Shown: positions 1-5,795, numbered from the stretch's first letter. The stretch: DNA of 6,373 nucleotides from Thioalkalivibrio sp. (GCA_007133115.1 SLNI01000001.1:1-6373), one strand, 5' to 3'. The notes: a model not told the origin generated them from the sequence alone. Translations and numbers: made by a program.

Positions 1-1729
1 GCAACGCACCCATGTAGATGGCGGTCACGATGAACAGGCTGGACCAGAGGAACAGCGCGATCTCGCCCGGAATCACCCGTTCGAGGAGCCAGATGCCCAT
101 GGCCAGCAGTCCGACCCCGAATACCGCCTTGACGGCATCCATCCAGGGTCCGGCCTTGGGCAGGATCTTGCCGGCTGAGGTGCCGATCACCAGCAACGGC
201 GCCCCCATGCCCATGCTCAATGAGAACAGCGCGAGGCCCCCGAGGAAGGCATCACCCGTCTGACTGATGTAAAGCAGGGCGCCGACCAGCGGCGCGGTTA
301 CGCAGGGGCCGACGATCAGCGCGGCGAGGAAGCCCATGATCGCGGCACCGACCAAAGTGCCGCCTTCCTGCTTGTTACTGATGTTCGCCAGTCTGCTCTG
401 GATTCCGGACGGCATCTGCAGTTCGTAGAAGCCGAACATGGACATCGCGAGCGCAATGAACACGAGCACGAAGCCGCCGATGATCCAGGGGTTCTGGAAG
501 GCGGCCTGCAGGTTGGCGCCGGCGAGTCCTGCGAACACGCCCGCGAGGGTGTAGGTGAAGGCCATCGCCAGCACGAACGCCAGCGAGATGAAGAAGGCCT
601 TGCGCGTGGTCAGGTCCTTCTGCCCCACAATGATGTTCGAGAGGATCGGGATCATCGGGAACACGCAGGGGGTGAAGGTCAGCAGCAGGCCGAAGCCGAA
701 GAACGCCAGCGCCACCAGCCAGATGCGGCCATCGGCGAGCTGGGCGGCAATGCGGTCCTGCTCGGTGACCGGACCGTCATCGGCGGCGGTGCGCGCGGTT
801 CCGGTGGGTGGCAGTTCCGTGGCTTCTTCGGCGAGCGAGGGCGCGAAGGTTACGGCCACGTCCTGGGTCAATGGCGGGTAGCATACGCCGAGGTCCGCAC
901 ACCCCTGGTAGTCGACCGCGAGCACGATTTCGGCAGCGTCGTCGGCGCTGCGCAATACCGGGACCAGGATCTCGACATGGCCGCGGTACGTTTCGGTTTC
1001 CCCGAAGAATTCATCGACGATGAGGGTGCCGTCCGGGGGGTTCACAGGCCCCAGCGAAACCCCTTCGCCCTCTGCGATGCGGACGCCGATTTTGTCCCGA
1101 TACAGGTAGTAGCCGTCGGCGATGTCGAAGCGCAGGATGACCGCGTTCTGGCTGATGGCCCGCGCGCTCGCGGCGAAAGCCACCTCGGGGTCCAGCAGGT
1201 CGTCGTCGTTGGCCGGTCCGCCTGCCAGCGCCGCGAGTGCGTCGAGCGCGGCGCGCCCGGAGGTCCGGGATCCGGTGCGGGCCTCCGGCAGAGCCGGCAG
1301 CGTCAGACTCACGGTCTGAAAATGTGGGGGATAGCAGACGCCAAGGTCCGCGCAGCCCTGGGAGCGCGCTGTCAATTCGATGTCGGTATTGGCTGCCGCG
1401 AGGATCGGCAACACGACTTCGACCCGGTCCCGGTAGGTTTCGACACGTCCGAAGAACTCGTCTTCCTTCACCGTGCCGTCGGGTATCCGGGGCTCGCCCA
1501 GCTCCAGACCATCCGATTCGGGCGTGAACCGGAACTGCTCCCGGTACATGTAATAGCCCTCGGCGATGGTCCAGGTCATGCGCAGGGTGTTGGCATCGAC
1601 AACCTCGCCGTTCAGGGCGAAGGCGTCATCCGGATCGAGGAGCTCGTCGTCGCCGAACATTGCGGTGGCCACCAGCGGTAGCAGCGCCAGCATGAACAAC
1701 AGGTGGGAGAGCTTTCGCCAAACGGTCAT
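1..1729 (-). CDS. dsbD: Thiol:disulfide interchange protein DsbD with two tandem alpha domains (3' end outside window)
   Basis: DsbD carries electrons from cytosolic thioredoxin across the inner membrane to periplasmic partners such as DsbC and CcmG. I translated 576 codons from the ATG at 1729; the frame is still open at the left edge. Residues 1-23 form a signal peptide (likely cut after VATA). Two alpha-type domains follow, at about 27-146 and 175-296, each with the motif QGCADLGVCYPP (Cys126/132 and Cys277/283, equivalent to E. coli Cys103/109). The membrane domain starts near 336, with Cys355 in FTPCVFPMIP and Cys476 in VGPCVTAPL matching E. coli Cys163/285; about seven hydrophobic segments are visible. 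The C-terminal thioredoxin-like gamma domain, if present, lies beyond the window. The ATG overlaps the cutA stop (ATGA), so translation is probably coupled. Cytochrome-biogenesis CcdA relatives lack the alpha domain, so DsbD is a firm call; the second alpha domain is unusual. Confidence 0.96.
   Translation of the reverse strand, partial: MTVWRKLSHLLFMLALLPLVATAMFGDDELLDPDDAFALNGEVVDANTLRMTWTIAEGYYMYREQFRFTPESDGLELGEPRIPDGTVKEDEFFGRVETYRDRVEVVLPILAAANTDIELTARSQGCADLGVCYPPHFQTVSLTLPALPEARTGSRTSGRAALDALAALAGGPANDDDLLDPEVAFAASARAISQNAVILRFDIADGYYLYRDKIGVRIAEGEGVSLGPVNPPDGTLIVDEFFGETETYRGHVEILVPVLRSADDAAEIVLAVDYQGCADLGVCYPPLTQDVAVTFAPSLAEEATELPPTGTARTAADDGPVTEQDRIAAQLADGRIWLVALAFFGFGLLLTFTPCVFPMIPILSNIIVGQKDLTTRKAFFISLAFVLAMAFTYTLAGVFAGLAGANLQAAFQNPWIIGGFVLVFIALAMSMFGFYELQMPSGIQSRLANISNKQEGGTLVGAAIMGFLAALIVGPCVTAPLVGALLYISQTGDAFLGGLALFSLSMGMGAPLLVIGTSAGKILPKAGPWMDAVKAVFGVGLLAMGIWLLERVIPGEIALFLWSSLFIVTAIYMGAL
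842..1207 (-). repeat. DsbD alpha domain, copy 2
   Basis: This part encodes residues about 175-296 of DsbD. It repeats the copy 1 landmarks (LLDP..AFA, GYYLYR, PPDG, EFFG, ETYR, QGCADLGVCYPP). It sits directly before the membrane domain, in the position of the single alpha domain of E. coli DsbD. Both cysteines are kept. A linker of about 30 residues rich in Ala, Gly and Arg (147-174) separates the copies. Confidence 0.9.
1292..1651 (-). repeat. DsbD alpha domain, copy 1
   Basis: This part encodes residues about 27-146 of DsbD. Landmarks are LLDP..AFA at the start, GYYMYR, IPDG, EFFG, ETYR and the redox motif QGCADLGVCYPP. The same landmarks recur in the same order and at nearly the same spacing in copy 2, with only small length differences (offset 148 residues rising to 151). 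Confidence 0.9.
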
Positions 1730-2073
1730 TGCGTACATTCTCGGATCCAGTTCAGGTAGTCGGGCAGCCCCTGGGTGATGGGCAGGGCTGCGATTTCAGG
1801 GGTCTGGTACGGGTGGCGCTTCAGCAACCAGGCTTCCAGCGCGGCATAGCCTGCCGTGGTGGTCTTGATCAGAAGGGTGTGTTCCTGGGCGGTCTCGATG
1901 CGCTCCTGCCAACGGTACACCGATTGCCCGGCGGGCAATACGTGCACGCAGGCCGCCAGCCGTTCTTCGACCAGGCCACGCGCCAGCGTGGCGGCGCGCT
2001 CGCCGTCGTCGATTGTGGTCCACACCAGGAGCGTACCTGATGGTGGCCGTTGTTCAAGGGAATCCGTGGTCAC
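1726..2073 (-). CDS. cutA: Divalent-cation tolerance protein CutA
   Basis: This is a small trimeric protein of the CutA1 family, linked genetically to copper and divalent-cation tolerance in E. coli; its biochemical role is unclear. The 115-residue length is close to the E. coli protein (112). Family signatures are LVEERLAACVHVLP (34-47), SVYRW (51-55), LLIKT (67-71), HPYQTPEIAALPI (87-99) and YLNWI (106-110). No signal peptide is seen. The start is a GTG whose last bases overlap the TGA of the upstream adaptor gene (GTGA), and no good Shine-Dalgarno precedes it, so translational coupling is likely. Its stop overlaps the dsbD start (ATGA). The cutA-dsbD pairing is also found in E. coli. Confidence 0.96.
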   Translation of the reverse strand: MTTDSLEQRPPSGTLLVWTTIDDGERAATLARGLVEERLAACVHVLPAGQSVYRWQERIETAQEHTLLIKTTTAGYAALEAWLLKRHPYQTPEIAALPITQGLPDYLNWIRECTQ

Positions 2074-2882
2074 GGTGTCGACGCGGGATCCGGAAGAAGG
2101 ATGTCCGCGGGTTCGCCGGCCCGGAGTTCGATCGACTCGGGTGGCGAGAACTCGACGCTCAGCCGATACCCGGATCCGAAACCGATGTCCTCCGGTTCCC
2201 AGCCGATCGCGCGTATCGTGCCCGGCAGAGTCTGTCCCTGCACCCGAACCGAGGCCGATTGACCTGGGCGCAGCCTGGCGGCGACGGCGGCGTCGACGGT
2301 CGTGTCGGCGCGCATGGGATCGGTGCCGCCCAGGGTGACGAGAATCGGTGGTGACAAGGCGGGGCTCACCGCCTCGCCTACCGTGACACCAACGCTGAGG
2401 ACGCGGGACGAAACCGGCGCGCGTATGTGGCTGTCGTCCAGGTCAATGCGTGTCCGGTCTAGGTCGGCCTGTGCCCGAGCCCGTTGCGAGGCGGCCATGG
2501 CCCGCTGGATTCTTGCGAGCTCTACTTCGCGTATCGGGACGAGCGTGCGGTCGTAGAGCTCTTCGGCGCGGGTAACCTCCCGGTCCGCTTCACCGAGTTC
2601 GAGCCGGAGTCTCTCGACTTCCGCCTCGGCGGCACGGACCTCCGCCTTCAGGCGTCGTAGATCCAGGGTAATCAGGACGTCTCCGGTGTCCACACGGTCG
2701 CCGGGGCGCACGGCAATCTCACGCACCACGCCGGTGACGGGCGTCGAAAGGACGTGGCGTTGTCCCCAATCGATGCGCGCCTGCAGGTCCTCGGCATGGA
2801 GGGACGGACCCGCGGTCGTTCCCAGGAGCAGGAAGGAAGCAAGGAGGAAACTGCGGGTTTGGCCCATGGGATTCGGCTCCAT
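2070..2882 (-). CDS. Short HlyD/RND-type periplasmic adaptor (membrane fusion protein)
   Basis: Proteins of this family bridge an inner-membrane pump and a TolC-type channel. The 270 residues show a signal peptide (about 7-30, cut near SLHA/ED), a first lipoyl half (about 45-74, TPVTGVVREIAVRPGDRV), a charged Arg/Glu/Ala-rich helical hairpin (about 75-149), the second lipoyl half (about 150-170, IRAPVSSRVLSVGVTVGE) and a beta-barrel region (about 186-265). Usual RND adaptors are longer (roughly 330-400 residues) and add a membrane-proximal domain, which seems absent here. There is no lipobox and no N-terminal anchor beyond the signal sequence. The first ATG shares one base with the upstream stop (TGATG), but a second ATG at 2867 (residue 6) has TGGAG 9 nt before it and may be the real start. 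No pump gene lies next to it; substrate unknown. Confidence 0.88.
   Translation of the reverse strand: MEPNPMGQTRSFLLASFLLLGTTAGPSLHAEDLQARIDWGQRHVLSTPVTGVVREIAVRPGDRVDTGDVLITLDLRRLKAEVRAAEAEVERLRLELGEADREVTRAEELYDRTLVPIREVELARIQRAMAASQRARAQADLDRTRIDLDDSHIRAPVSSRVLSVGVTVGEAVSPALSPPILVTLGGTDPMRADTTVDAAVAARLRPGQSASVRVQGQTLPGTIRAIGWEPEDIGFGSGYRLSVEFSPPESIELRAGEPADILLPDPASTP
2877..2881 (-). promoter_or_regulatory. Shine-Dalgarno favouring the second ATG of the adaptor gene
   Basis: TGGAG on the minus strand lies 9 nt upstream of the ATG at 2867-2865. The upstream ATG (2882) has no comparable site before it. Starting at 2867 gives a signal peptide beginning MGQTRSFLLAS, with one Arg before the hydrophobic core, which is typical. 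Confidence 0.4.
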
Positions 2883-4204
2883 CAGGGATCGGGTGGGAAT
2901 GCACTCAGCGAGGAATCGCCCACCAGCAGCGCGAGGCGCTCGAACGCGAGAGCGAGCGCATACTCGGTTTCGGCCTCGAAATGGGCGGCGGCGCTTTGCT
3001 GCACCATCGAATCCCCCAGATCGGCCCGTTCCTCCATATCGTAGAGTGCGCGCGCCCGGTCGATGTAGAGCTCCCGGAAATCCAGGCGCGCGAGGGCTTC
3101 GTCACGCTGAATCAGCAGCGCTTCGATCTCGAAAAAGAGCGTGCGCAGGGCGCCACGGGTTTCGCTCATCGCTTGTGCCAGTTCGGCCTCGGCGAGATGC
3201 CTTTCGGCTGTGGCAAGGCCAACGGCCGCATTCCGTTGCCGTCCCTGGTAAATGGGGATCTCCAGAATCAGGCTGGCTGCGGCAGGGTTGCGGTCGCCGC
3301 CGAATTCACGTTCCCAGGCACCGAATTGCACCTCGGCGCTCAGACGTGGGCGGTTCAGGGCGCGCGCTGCTTGGGTGCGGTGCCGTTCGACCTCGACCTG
3401 AGCCCGTCGGATGGCAATCTCCGGGCTCTGCTCCGTGATTCTGGACATGAGCTCGTCAAGGGCTGGCAACTGCGGCAACGCGAGCGGCAATGCCGGCCCC
3501 AGGACCTGCGCCGGTGGTTGCTGCGGTCGATTCAGGACTTCGGCCAGTTCCGCACGGGTCCGGCGTTGTTCCTGAAGCGCGCGCAGACGGGCGCCGCGCG
3601 CCGTCTGATACCGGGCTTCCAGATCGAAGAGATCGATGTCGGAGACCTGCCCCAGTTCGTTGCGGTCGCGCGCCCGGTTCAGGCTCACGTAAGCGGAGGC
3701 CATCGCCTCGGTGTCCCGGGTGAAGGCAAGATCCGCGAGGGTGACATCGAGGAAGTGCTGCATGACATCGAGTCGATGCCGGGCCTGCGTGAGTTCCTCG
3801 TCGGCTCGGGTGGCTTCGGATTCCCGACGGCTCGCGGCGACGGTGCTCCGGGTGCGGCCGAAATCACTGACGAGCTTGCGGGCAAACAGCTGCGCGCGGG
3901 AGTCGTTGCTGCCCGGCAAGGGCGCCAGCTCGTTGGGCTCGATCCAGCGGGCCTCAAGGCGCGCTTCGATGCTGAGGTCCCCGAGCGCCTCTACCGATTC
4001 CAGTTCACGTTCGGAGCGTTCGCGTTTGGCCTGGGCGCGCAGCAGCGCGGGATGGGCGCGATCGATGTGCGCCAGGGCGCTCTCGATGCGTAGCGGCTGA
4101 GGCAGGGGTTCGCGCGCGGCATCCTCGGCATGCACGGGGCTGGTGGCCAGGACAAGCAGGGCGACAGCGGCAAGCGCCGGCAAGGCGTTTACAGGCACTC
4201 CCAC
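2882..4204 (-). CDS. TolC-family outer-membrane channel protein
   Basis: This is an outer-membrane efflux protein, expected to form a trimeric beta-barrel with a periplasmic alpha-helical tunnel. The 440 residues have a signal peptide (1-26, cut at VHA/ED) and two related halves rich in long Ala/Glu/Arg helices. Half 1 includes KLVSDFGRTRSTVAASR (110-126) and GQVSDIDLFDLEARYQ (185-200). Half 2 includes LEIPIYQGRQRNAAVGLATA (324-343) and GDSMVQQSAAAHFEAETEY (407-425). No lipobox cysteine is present, unlike the OprM/NodT lipoprotein branch. It lies 9 nt after the thioredoxin-like gene and shares a base with the adaptor start, so the two probably work together. The start is uncertain: GTG at 4204, or GTG at 4198, which has GGAAGG 5 nt upstream. 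The substrate cannot be read from sequence. Confidence 0.92.
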   Translation of the reverse strand: MGVPVNALPALAAVALLVLATSPVHAEDAAREPLPQPLRIESALAHIDRAHPALLRAQAKRERSERELESVEALGDLSIEARLEARWIEPNELAPLPGSNDSRAQLFARKLVSDFGRTRSTVAASRRESEATRADEELTQARHRLDVMQHFLDVTLADLAFTRDTEAMASAYVSLNRARDRNELGQVSDIDLFDLEARYQTARGARLRALQEQRRTRAELAEVLNRPQQPPAQVLGPALPLALPQLPALDELMSRITEQSPEIAIRRAQVEVERHRTQAARALNRPRLSAEVQFGAWEREFGGDRNPAAASLILEIPIYQGRQRNAAVGLATAERHLAEAELAQAMSETRGALRTLFFEIEALLIQRDEALARLDFRELYIDRARALYDMEERADLGDSMVQQSAAAHFEAETEYALALAFERLALLVGDSSLSAFPPDP

Positions 4205-4209
4205 CTTCC
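4204..4209 (-). promoter_or_regulatory. Shine-Dalgarno favouring the GTG at 4198 for the TolC-family gene
   Basis: GGAAGG on the minus strand ends 5 nt before the GTG at 4198-4196 but overlaps the earlier GTG at 4204. Spacing therefore supports a start two codons later, giving a protein beginning MPVNALPALAAV. Confidence 0.45.
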
Positions 4210-4213
4210 GGAC

Positions 4214-4756
4214 CTACTGCGCTTCGCGCTTGAAGCGCGTGAAGTTCATGTCCCGGAAGTGGCCTTCCGCCACGAACTCCCCAAGCTGAAGGAATTCGCG
4301 AGCGTCGCGCGTAGCGCCAGTGAACCGGGCGATGGGTTCGCCGTCGAGGTTGAAGAACTGGAAAACAGGCGTGGCCCGGACCCGGTTTTCACGAAATGCG
4401 AAATCGCTCTGCTTCAGGGTATTGCCCTGAAAATCCGTGACTTCAATGTCGCCTTCGACATCCACGCTGAAGATGGCGAAGTGCTCCCGAAAATAGTCCT
4501 GCACTTCGGGTTGATTCAGCACCTGCTGCTTCATGCGGTGACAGAACGGGCATTCGTCCATCTCGAAAAAGATCAGGATCGCCTTCTTGCCGTCTGCGCG
4601 CGCATCTTCCAGATCCTCCTGGAAATCACCGAAGGTGGGCTGGAAGAAATGCGTGTAGGGGTCACGTGGATCGGCCGCTCCCAGGAGGGTAACGGGTGCC
4701 AGCAGCAGCGCTGCGAGGCCCCATTGGCGAAGAATACGTACGACCTCGAAAGGCAT
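4214..4756 (-). CDS. Secreted thioredoxin-fold protein with CPFC active site (SoxW-like)
   Basis: This is a predicted periplasmic thiol-disulfide oxidoreductase. Among its 180 residues, 1-27 form a signal peptide (hydrophobic core WGLAALLLAPVTLLGAA). The thioredoxin fold has the redox motif CPFC (Cys69, Cys72) in EMDECPFCHRMK and a probable cis-proline, Pro130, in RATPVFQFF. The layout (CPxC, EVTDFQGNTL, FAFRENRVRATP, then FTG and a C-terminal helical tail) resembles SoxW-type thioredoxins. It is the first gene of the minus-strand operon: AGGAG at 4763-4767 lies 6 nt before the ATG. Sharing a transcript with dsbD, it is a natural candidate to be kept reduced by DsbD; that partnership is inference. 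It could equally be a more general DsbC- or CcmG-like reductant. There are no sox genes in the window, so I give no symbol. Confidence 0.88.
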   Translation of the reverse strand: MPFEVVRILRQWGLAALLLAPVTLLGAADPRDPYTHFFQPTFGDFQEDLEDARADGKKAILIFFEMDECPFCHRMKQQVLNQPEVQDYFREHFAIFSVDVEGDIEVTDFQGNTLKQSDFAFRENRVRATPVFQFFNLDGEPIARFTGATRDAREFLQLGEFVAEGHFRDMNFTRFKREAQ

Positions 4757-4789
4757 GTGCCGCTCCTGCGTGGCTGGGTGGTGAACGTT

Positions 4790-4817
4790 AGTTTAGACGT
4801 CTTTGGTTATCTGAAAA
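4790..4817 (-). promoter_or_regulatory. Candidate promoter of the five-gene minus-strand operon
   Basis: On the minus strand TTTTCA (4817-4812) and TAAACT (4795-4790) are 16 nt apart. Each matches four of six bases of the sigma-70 boxes. The position, about 35 nt before the first ATG and in the AT-rich stretch, is suitable, but the match is weak. Confidence 0.25.
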
Positions 4818-4840
4818 TTCCTGTTCGTGCCACCTATGGC

Positions 4841-4870
4841 TCGACAGGGCCGGGGGGCGGGTGTTGGAAT
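4841..4870 (+). promoter_or_regulatory. Candidate promoter of fxsA
   Basis: TCGACA (4841-4846) matches five of six -35 bases and TGGAAT (4865-4870) four of six -10 bases, with an 18 nt spacer. The strong Shine-Dalgarno AAGGAG (4884-4889) and the fxsA ATG follow. Confidence 0.3.
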
Positions 4871-4895
4871 ACAACGATTACTGAAGGAGTTCGTC

Positions 4896-5366
4896 ATGCT
4901 GCGTCCCTTCCTGCCTTTGATCGTATTCGTCGCCGTCGTCCTGCTGGAAATCTTCGGGTTTGCGTGGGTGGGCGACGCGGTGGGCGCTTTGACGACTGTC
5001 GCGTTGGTGGTGGTCACCGCAGTCCTGGGCTTGTGGATCTTTCGCCTCCAGGGGGTGGCTCACTGGCAGCGCATGCAGCACATGCTGCGTCAGGGAGAGC
5101 TTCCGGCAAAGGAGTTGCTGGAAGGCTGGCTGTTGATGTTGGCCGCGGTTCTGCTCCTCGTCCCCGGGTTTTTCTCCGATGCGCTGGGTTTCGGACTCCT
5201 GGTGCCCCCCCTGCGCTCGGCCGTGGCCCGCTGGCTTCTGGCCCGGGGTTCGCTTTGGGCTTCCGTCGCGCAACGTTCGTCCGGACACCAGGGCGAGACC
5301 ATCGAAGGCGAGTTTCGTCAGAGAGAAGACCCTCCGGAACGGTTGGACGATCGCCGCGACCCCTGA
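4896..5366 (+). CDS. fxsA: FxsA family membrane protein
   Basis: FxsA is a small inner-membrane protein; the E. coli member was named because its overexpression relieves exclusion of phage T7 by F-plasmid PifA. Its normal role is unknown. The 156 residues match the E. coli length (158). Hydrophobic segments lie at about 5-23, 26-48, 73-91 and 94-105. Family hallmarks are LLEIFGFAWVGDAVGAL (16-32), TAVLGLWIFRLQG (41-53), GELPAKELLEGWLL (67-80), VPGFFSDALGFGLLVPPLR (89-107) and the C-terminal TIEGEF. The ATG at 4896 is chosen because AAGGAG lies 6 nt upstream and the protein then starts as family members do; an in-frame ATG at 4827 would add 23 unrelated residues. It lies between the redox operon and groES, as fxsA lies near groES in E. 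coli. Confidence 0.95.
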   Translation: MLRPFLPLIVFVAVVLLEIFGFAWVGDAVGALTTVALVVVTAVLGLWIFRLQGVAHWQRMQHMLRQGELPAKELLEGWLLMLAAVLLLVPGFFSDALGFGLLVPPLRSAVARWLLARGSLWASVAQRSSGHQGETIEGEFRQREDPPERLDDRRDP

Positions 5367-5387
5367 GCCCCAATCGAGGCGGCGGCC

Positions 5388-5416
5388 CTTGACAGAGGCT
5401 CGTTTACGCCTATCAT
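5388..5416 (+). promoter_or_regulatory. groESL promoter, fitting both sigma-70 and sigma-32 patterns
   Basis: TTGACA (5389-5394) is a perfect -35 box and TATCAT (5411-5416) a five-of-six -10 box, with a 16 nt spacer. The same bases can be read as a heat-shock promoter: CTTGACA (5388-5394) resembles the sigma-32 -35 CTTGAAA, and CCTATCA (5409-5415), 14 nt on, resembles CCCATNT. The promoter begins about 20 nt after the fxsA stop, so groESL has its own start of transcription. Transcription probably starts inside the CIRCE element. Confidence 0.7.
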
Positions 5417-5442
5417 TGGCACTCGTTCGGGTCGGGTGCTAA
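5416..5442 (+). promoter_or_regulatory. CIRCE operator (HrcA-binding inverted repeat)
   Basis: The arms TTGGCACTC (5416-5424) and GGGTGCTAA (5434-5442) are separated by exactly 9 nt. The CIRCE consensus is TTAGCACTC-N9-GAGTGCTAA, so each arm differs at one position. It starts on the last base of the -10 box, the usual place for repression by HrcA. This implies an hrcA gene elsewhere in the genome; none is in the window. Confidence 0.9.
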
Positions 5443-5460
5443 CAGTGCCCCGCCGAATCC

Positions 5461-5494
5461 CCTTATCCACCCATCCAGAACATCGGACTTAAGG
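5461..5494 (+). promoter_or_regulatory. Possible hairpin covering the groES ribosome-binding site
   Basis: CCTTATCC (5461-5468) can pair with GGA (5485-5487) and TAAGG (5490-5494), leaving a two-base bulge (5488-5489) and a 16-base loop. The right arm overlaps the Shine-Dalgarno AAGGAG (5491-5496), which lies 8 nt before the groES ATG. It is short and could be chance. Confidence 0.25.
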
Positions 5495-5504
5495 AGTTCG
5501 CACC

Positions 5505-5787
5505 ATGAATCTGCGGCCTTTGCATGATCGCGTGATCGTAAAGCGTATGGAAGAACAGCGTACCTCTCCTGGAGGCATCGTGATCCCGGATACCGCTGCG
5601 GAGAAGCCGATTCGCGGCGAAATTCTCGCCGTGGGCAACGGCAAGATTCTCGACAGTGGCGAAGTACGCTCGCTGGACGTGAAGGTCGGTGACACCGTGC
5701 TGTTTGGCAAGTATTCCGGAACCGAAGTGAAGGTCGATGGCCAGGATCTTCTGGTTATGCGTGAAGACGACATCATGGCGGTGATCG

Positions 5788-5795
<8 letters not shown>
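5505..5795 (+). CDS. groES: Co-chaperonin GroES
   Basis: GroES forms the heptameric lid that closes the GroEL folding chamber in the cytosol. The 96 residues are essentially the E. coli length (97). It opens with the conserved [14 protein letters not shown], has the mobile loop with the GroEL-contacting GGIVI (23-27), the core [12 protein letters not shown] (36-47), [12 protein letters not shown] (61-72) and the closing [15 protein letters not shown] (5491-5496) lies 8 nt before the ATG. It is the first gene of a bicistronic operon with groEL, 51 nt apart, under the CIRCE-containing promoter. No unusual residue was noticed. Confidence 0.99.

Larger units (their letters stand above)
4757..4895. 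other. Divergent intergenic region between the thioredoxin-like gene and fxsA
   Basis: These 139 bases separate two divergently transcribed units. The middle (about 4784-4820) is clearly AT-richer than its surroundings, as expected for promoters. It carries short palindromes AACGTT (4784-4789) and AGACGTCT (4795-4802) but no operator I recognise. Confidence 0.6.

Noticed and set aside
977..1681. 234-codon plus-strand frame opposite the DsbD alpha domains
   Set aside because: It shows apparent internal repeats only because the DsbD duplication is read backwards. The minus strand has a full DsbD translation there.
2981..4093. 370-codon open frame on the plus strand, opposite the TolC-family gene
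   Set aside because: Its protein has no recognisable domain and mirrors a clear TolC-family coding sequence. Long antisense frames are expected in high-GC coding DNA.
2070..4756. Recent mobile-element insertion as the source of the extra genes between cutA and fxsA
   Set aside because: I see no transposase or integrase gene, no terminal inverted repeats and no target duplication. The overlapping stop/start junctions argue for an established operon.
4784..4802. Palindromes AACGTT and AGACGTCT as a regulator site
   Set aside because: They are short, different from each other and match no operator I can name; chance is a sufficient explanation.
4827..4895. Extended fxsA start at the ATG at 4827
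   Set aside because: It would add 23 residues unlike the family and would lie before the clear AAGGAG at 4884-4889, which fits the ATG at 4896.
5367..5388. Terminator between fxsA and the groES promoter
   Set aside because: The 22 bases are GC-rich but form no convincing stem followed by a T-run, so some read-through from fxsA is possible.
4130..5392. 420-codon open frame on the plus strand across the thioredoxin-like gene, the intergenic region and fxsA
   Set aside because: It runs antisense to one real gene and out of frame over another, has a low-complexity Arg/Gly-rich end and no good ribosome site. fxsA in another frame explains the right part.
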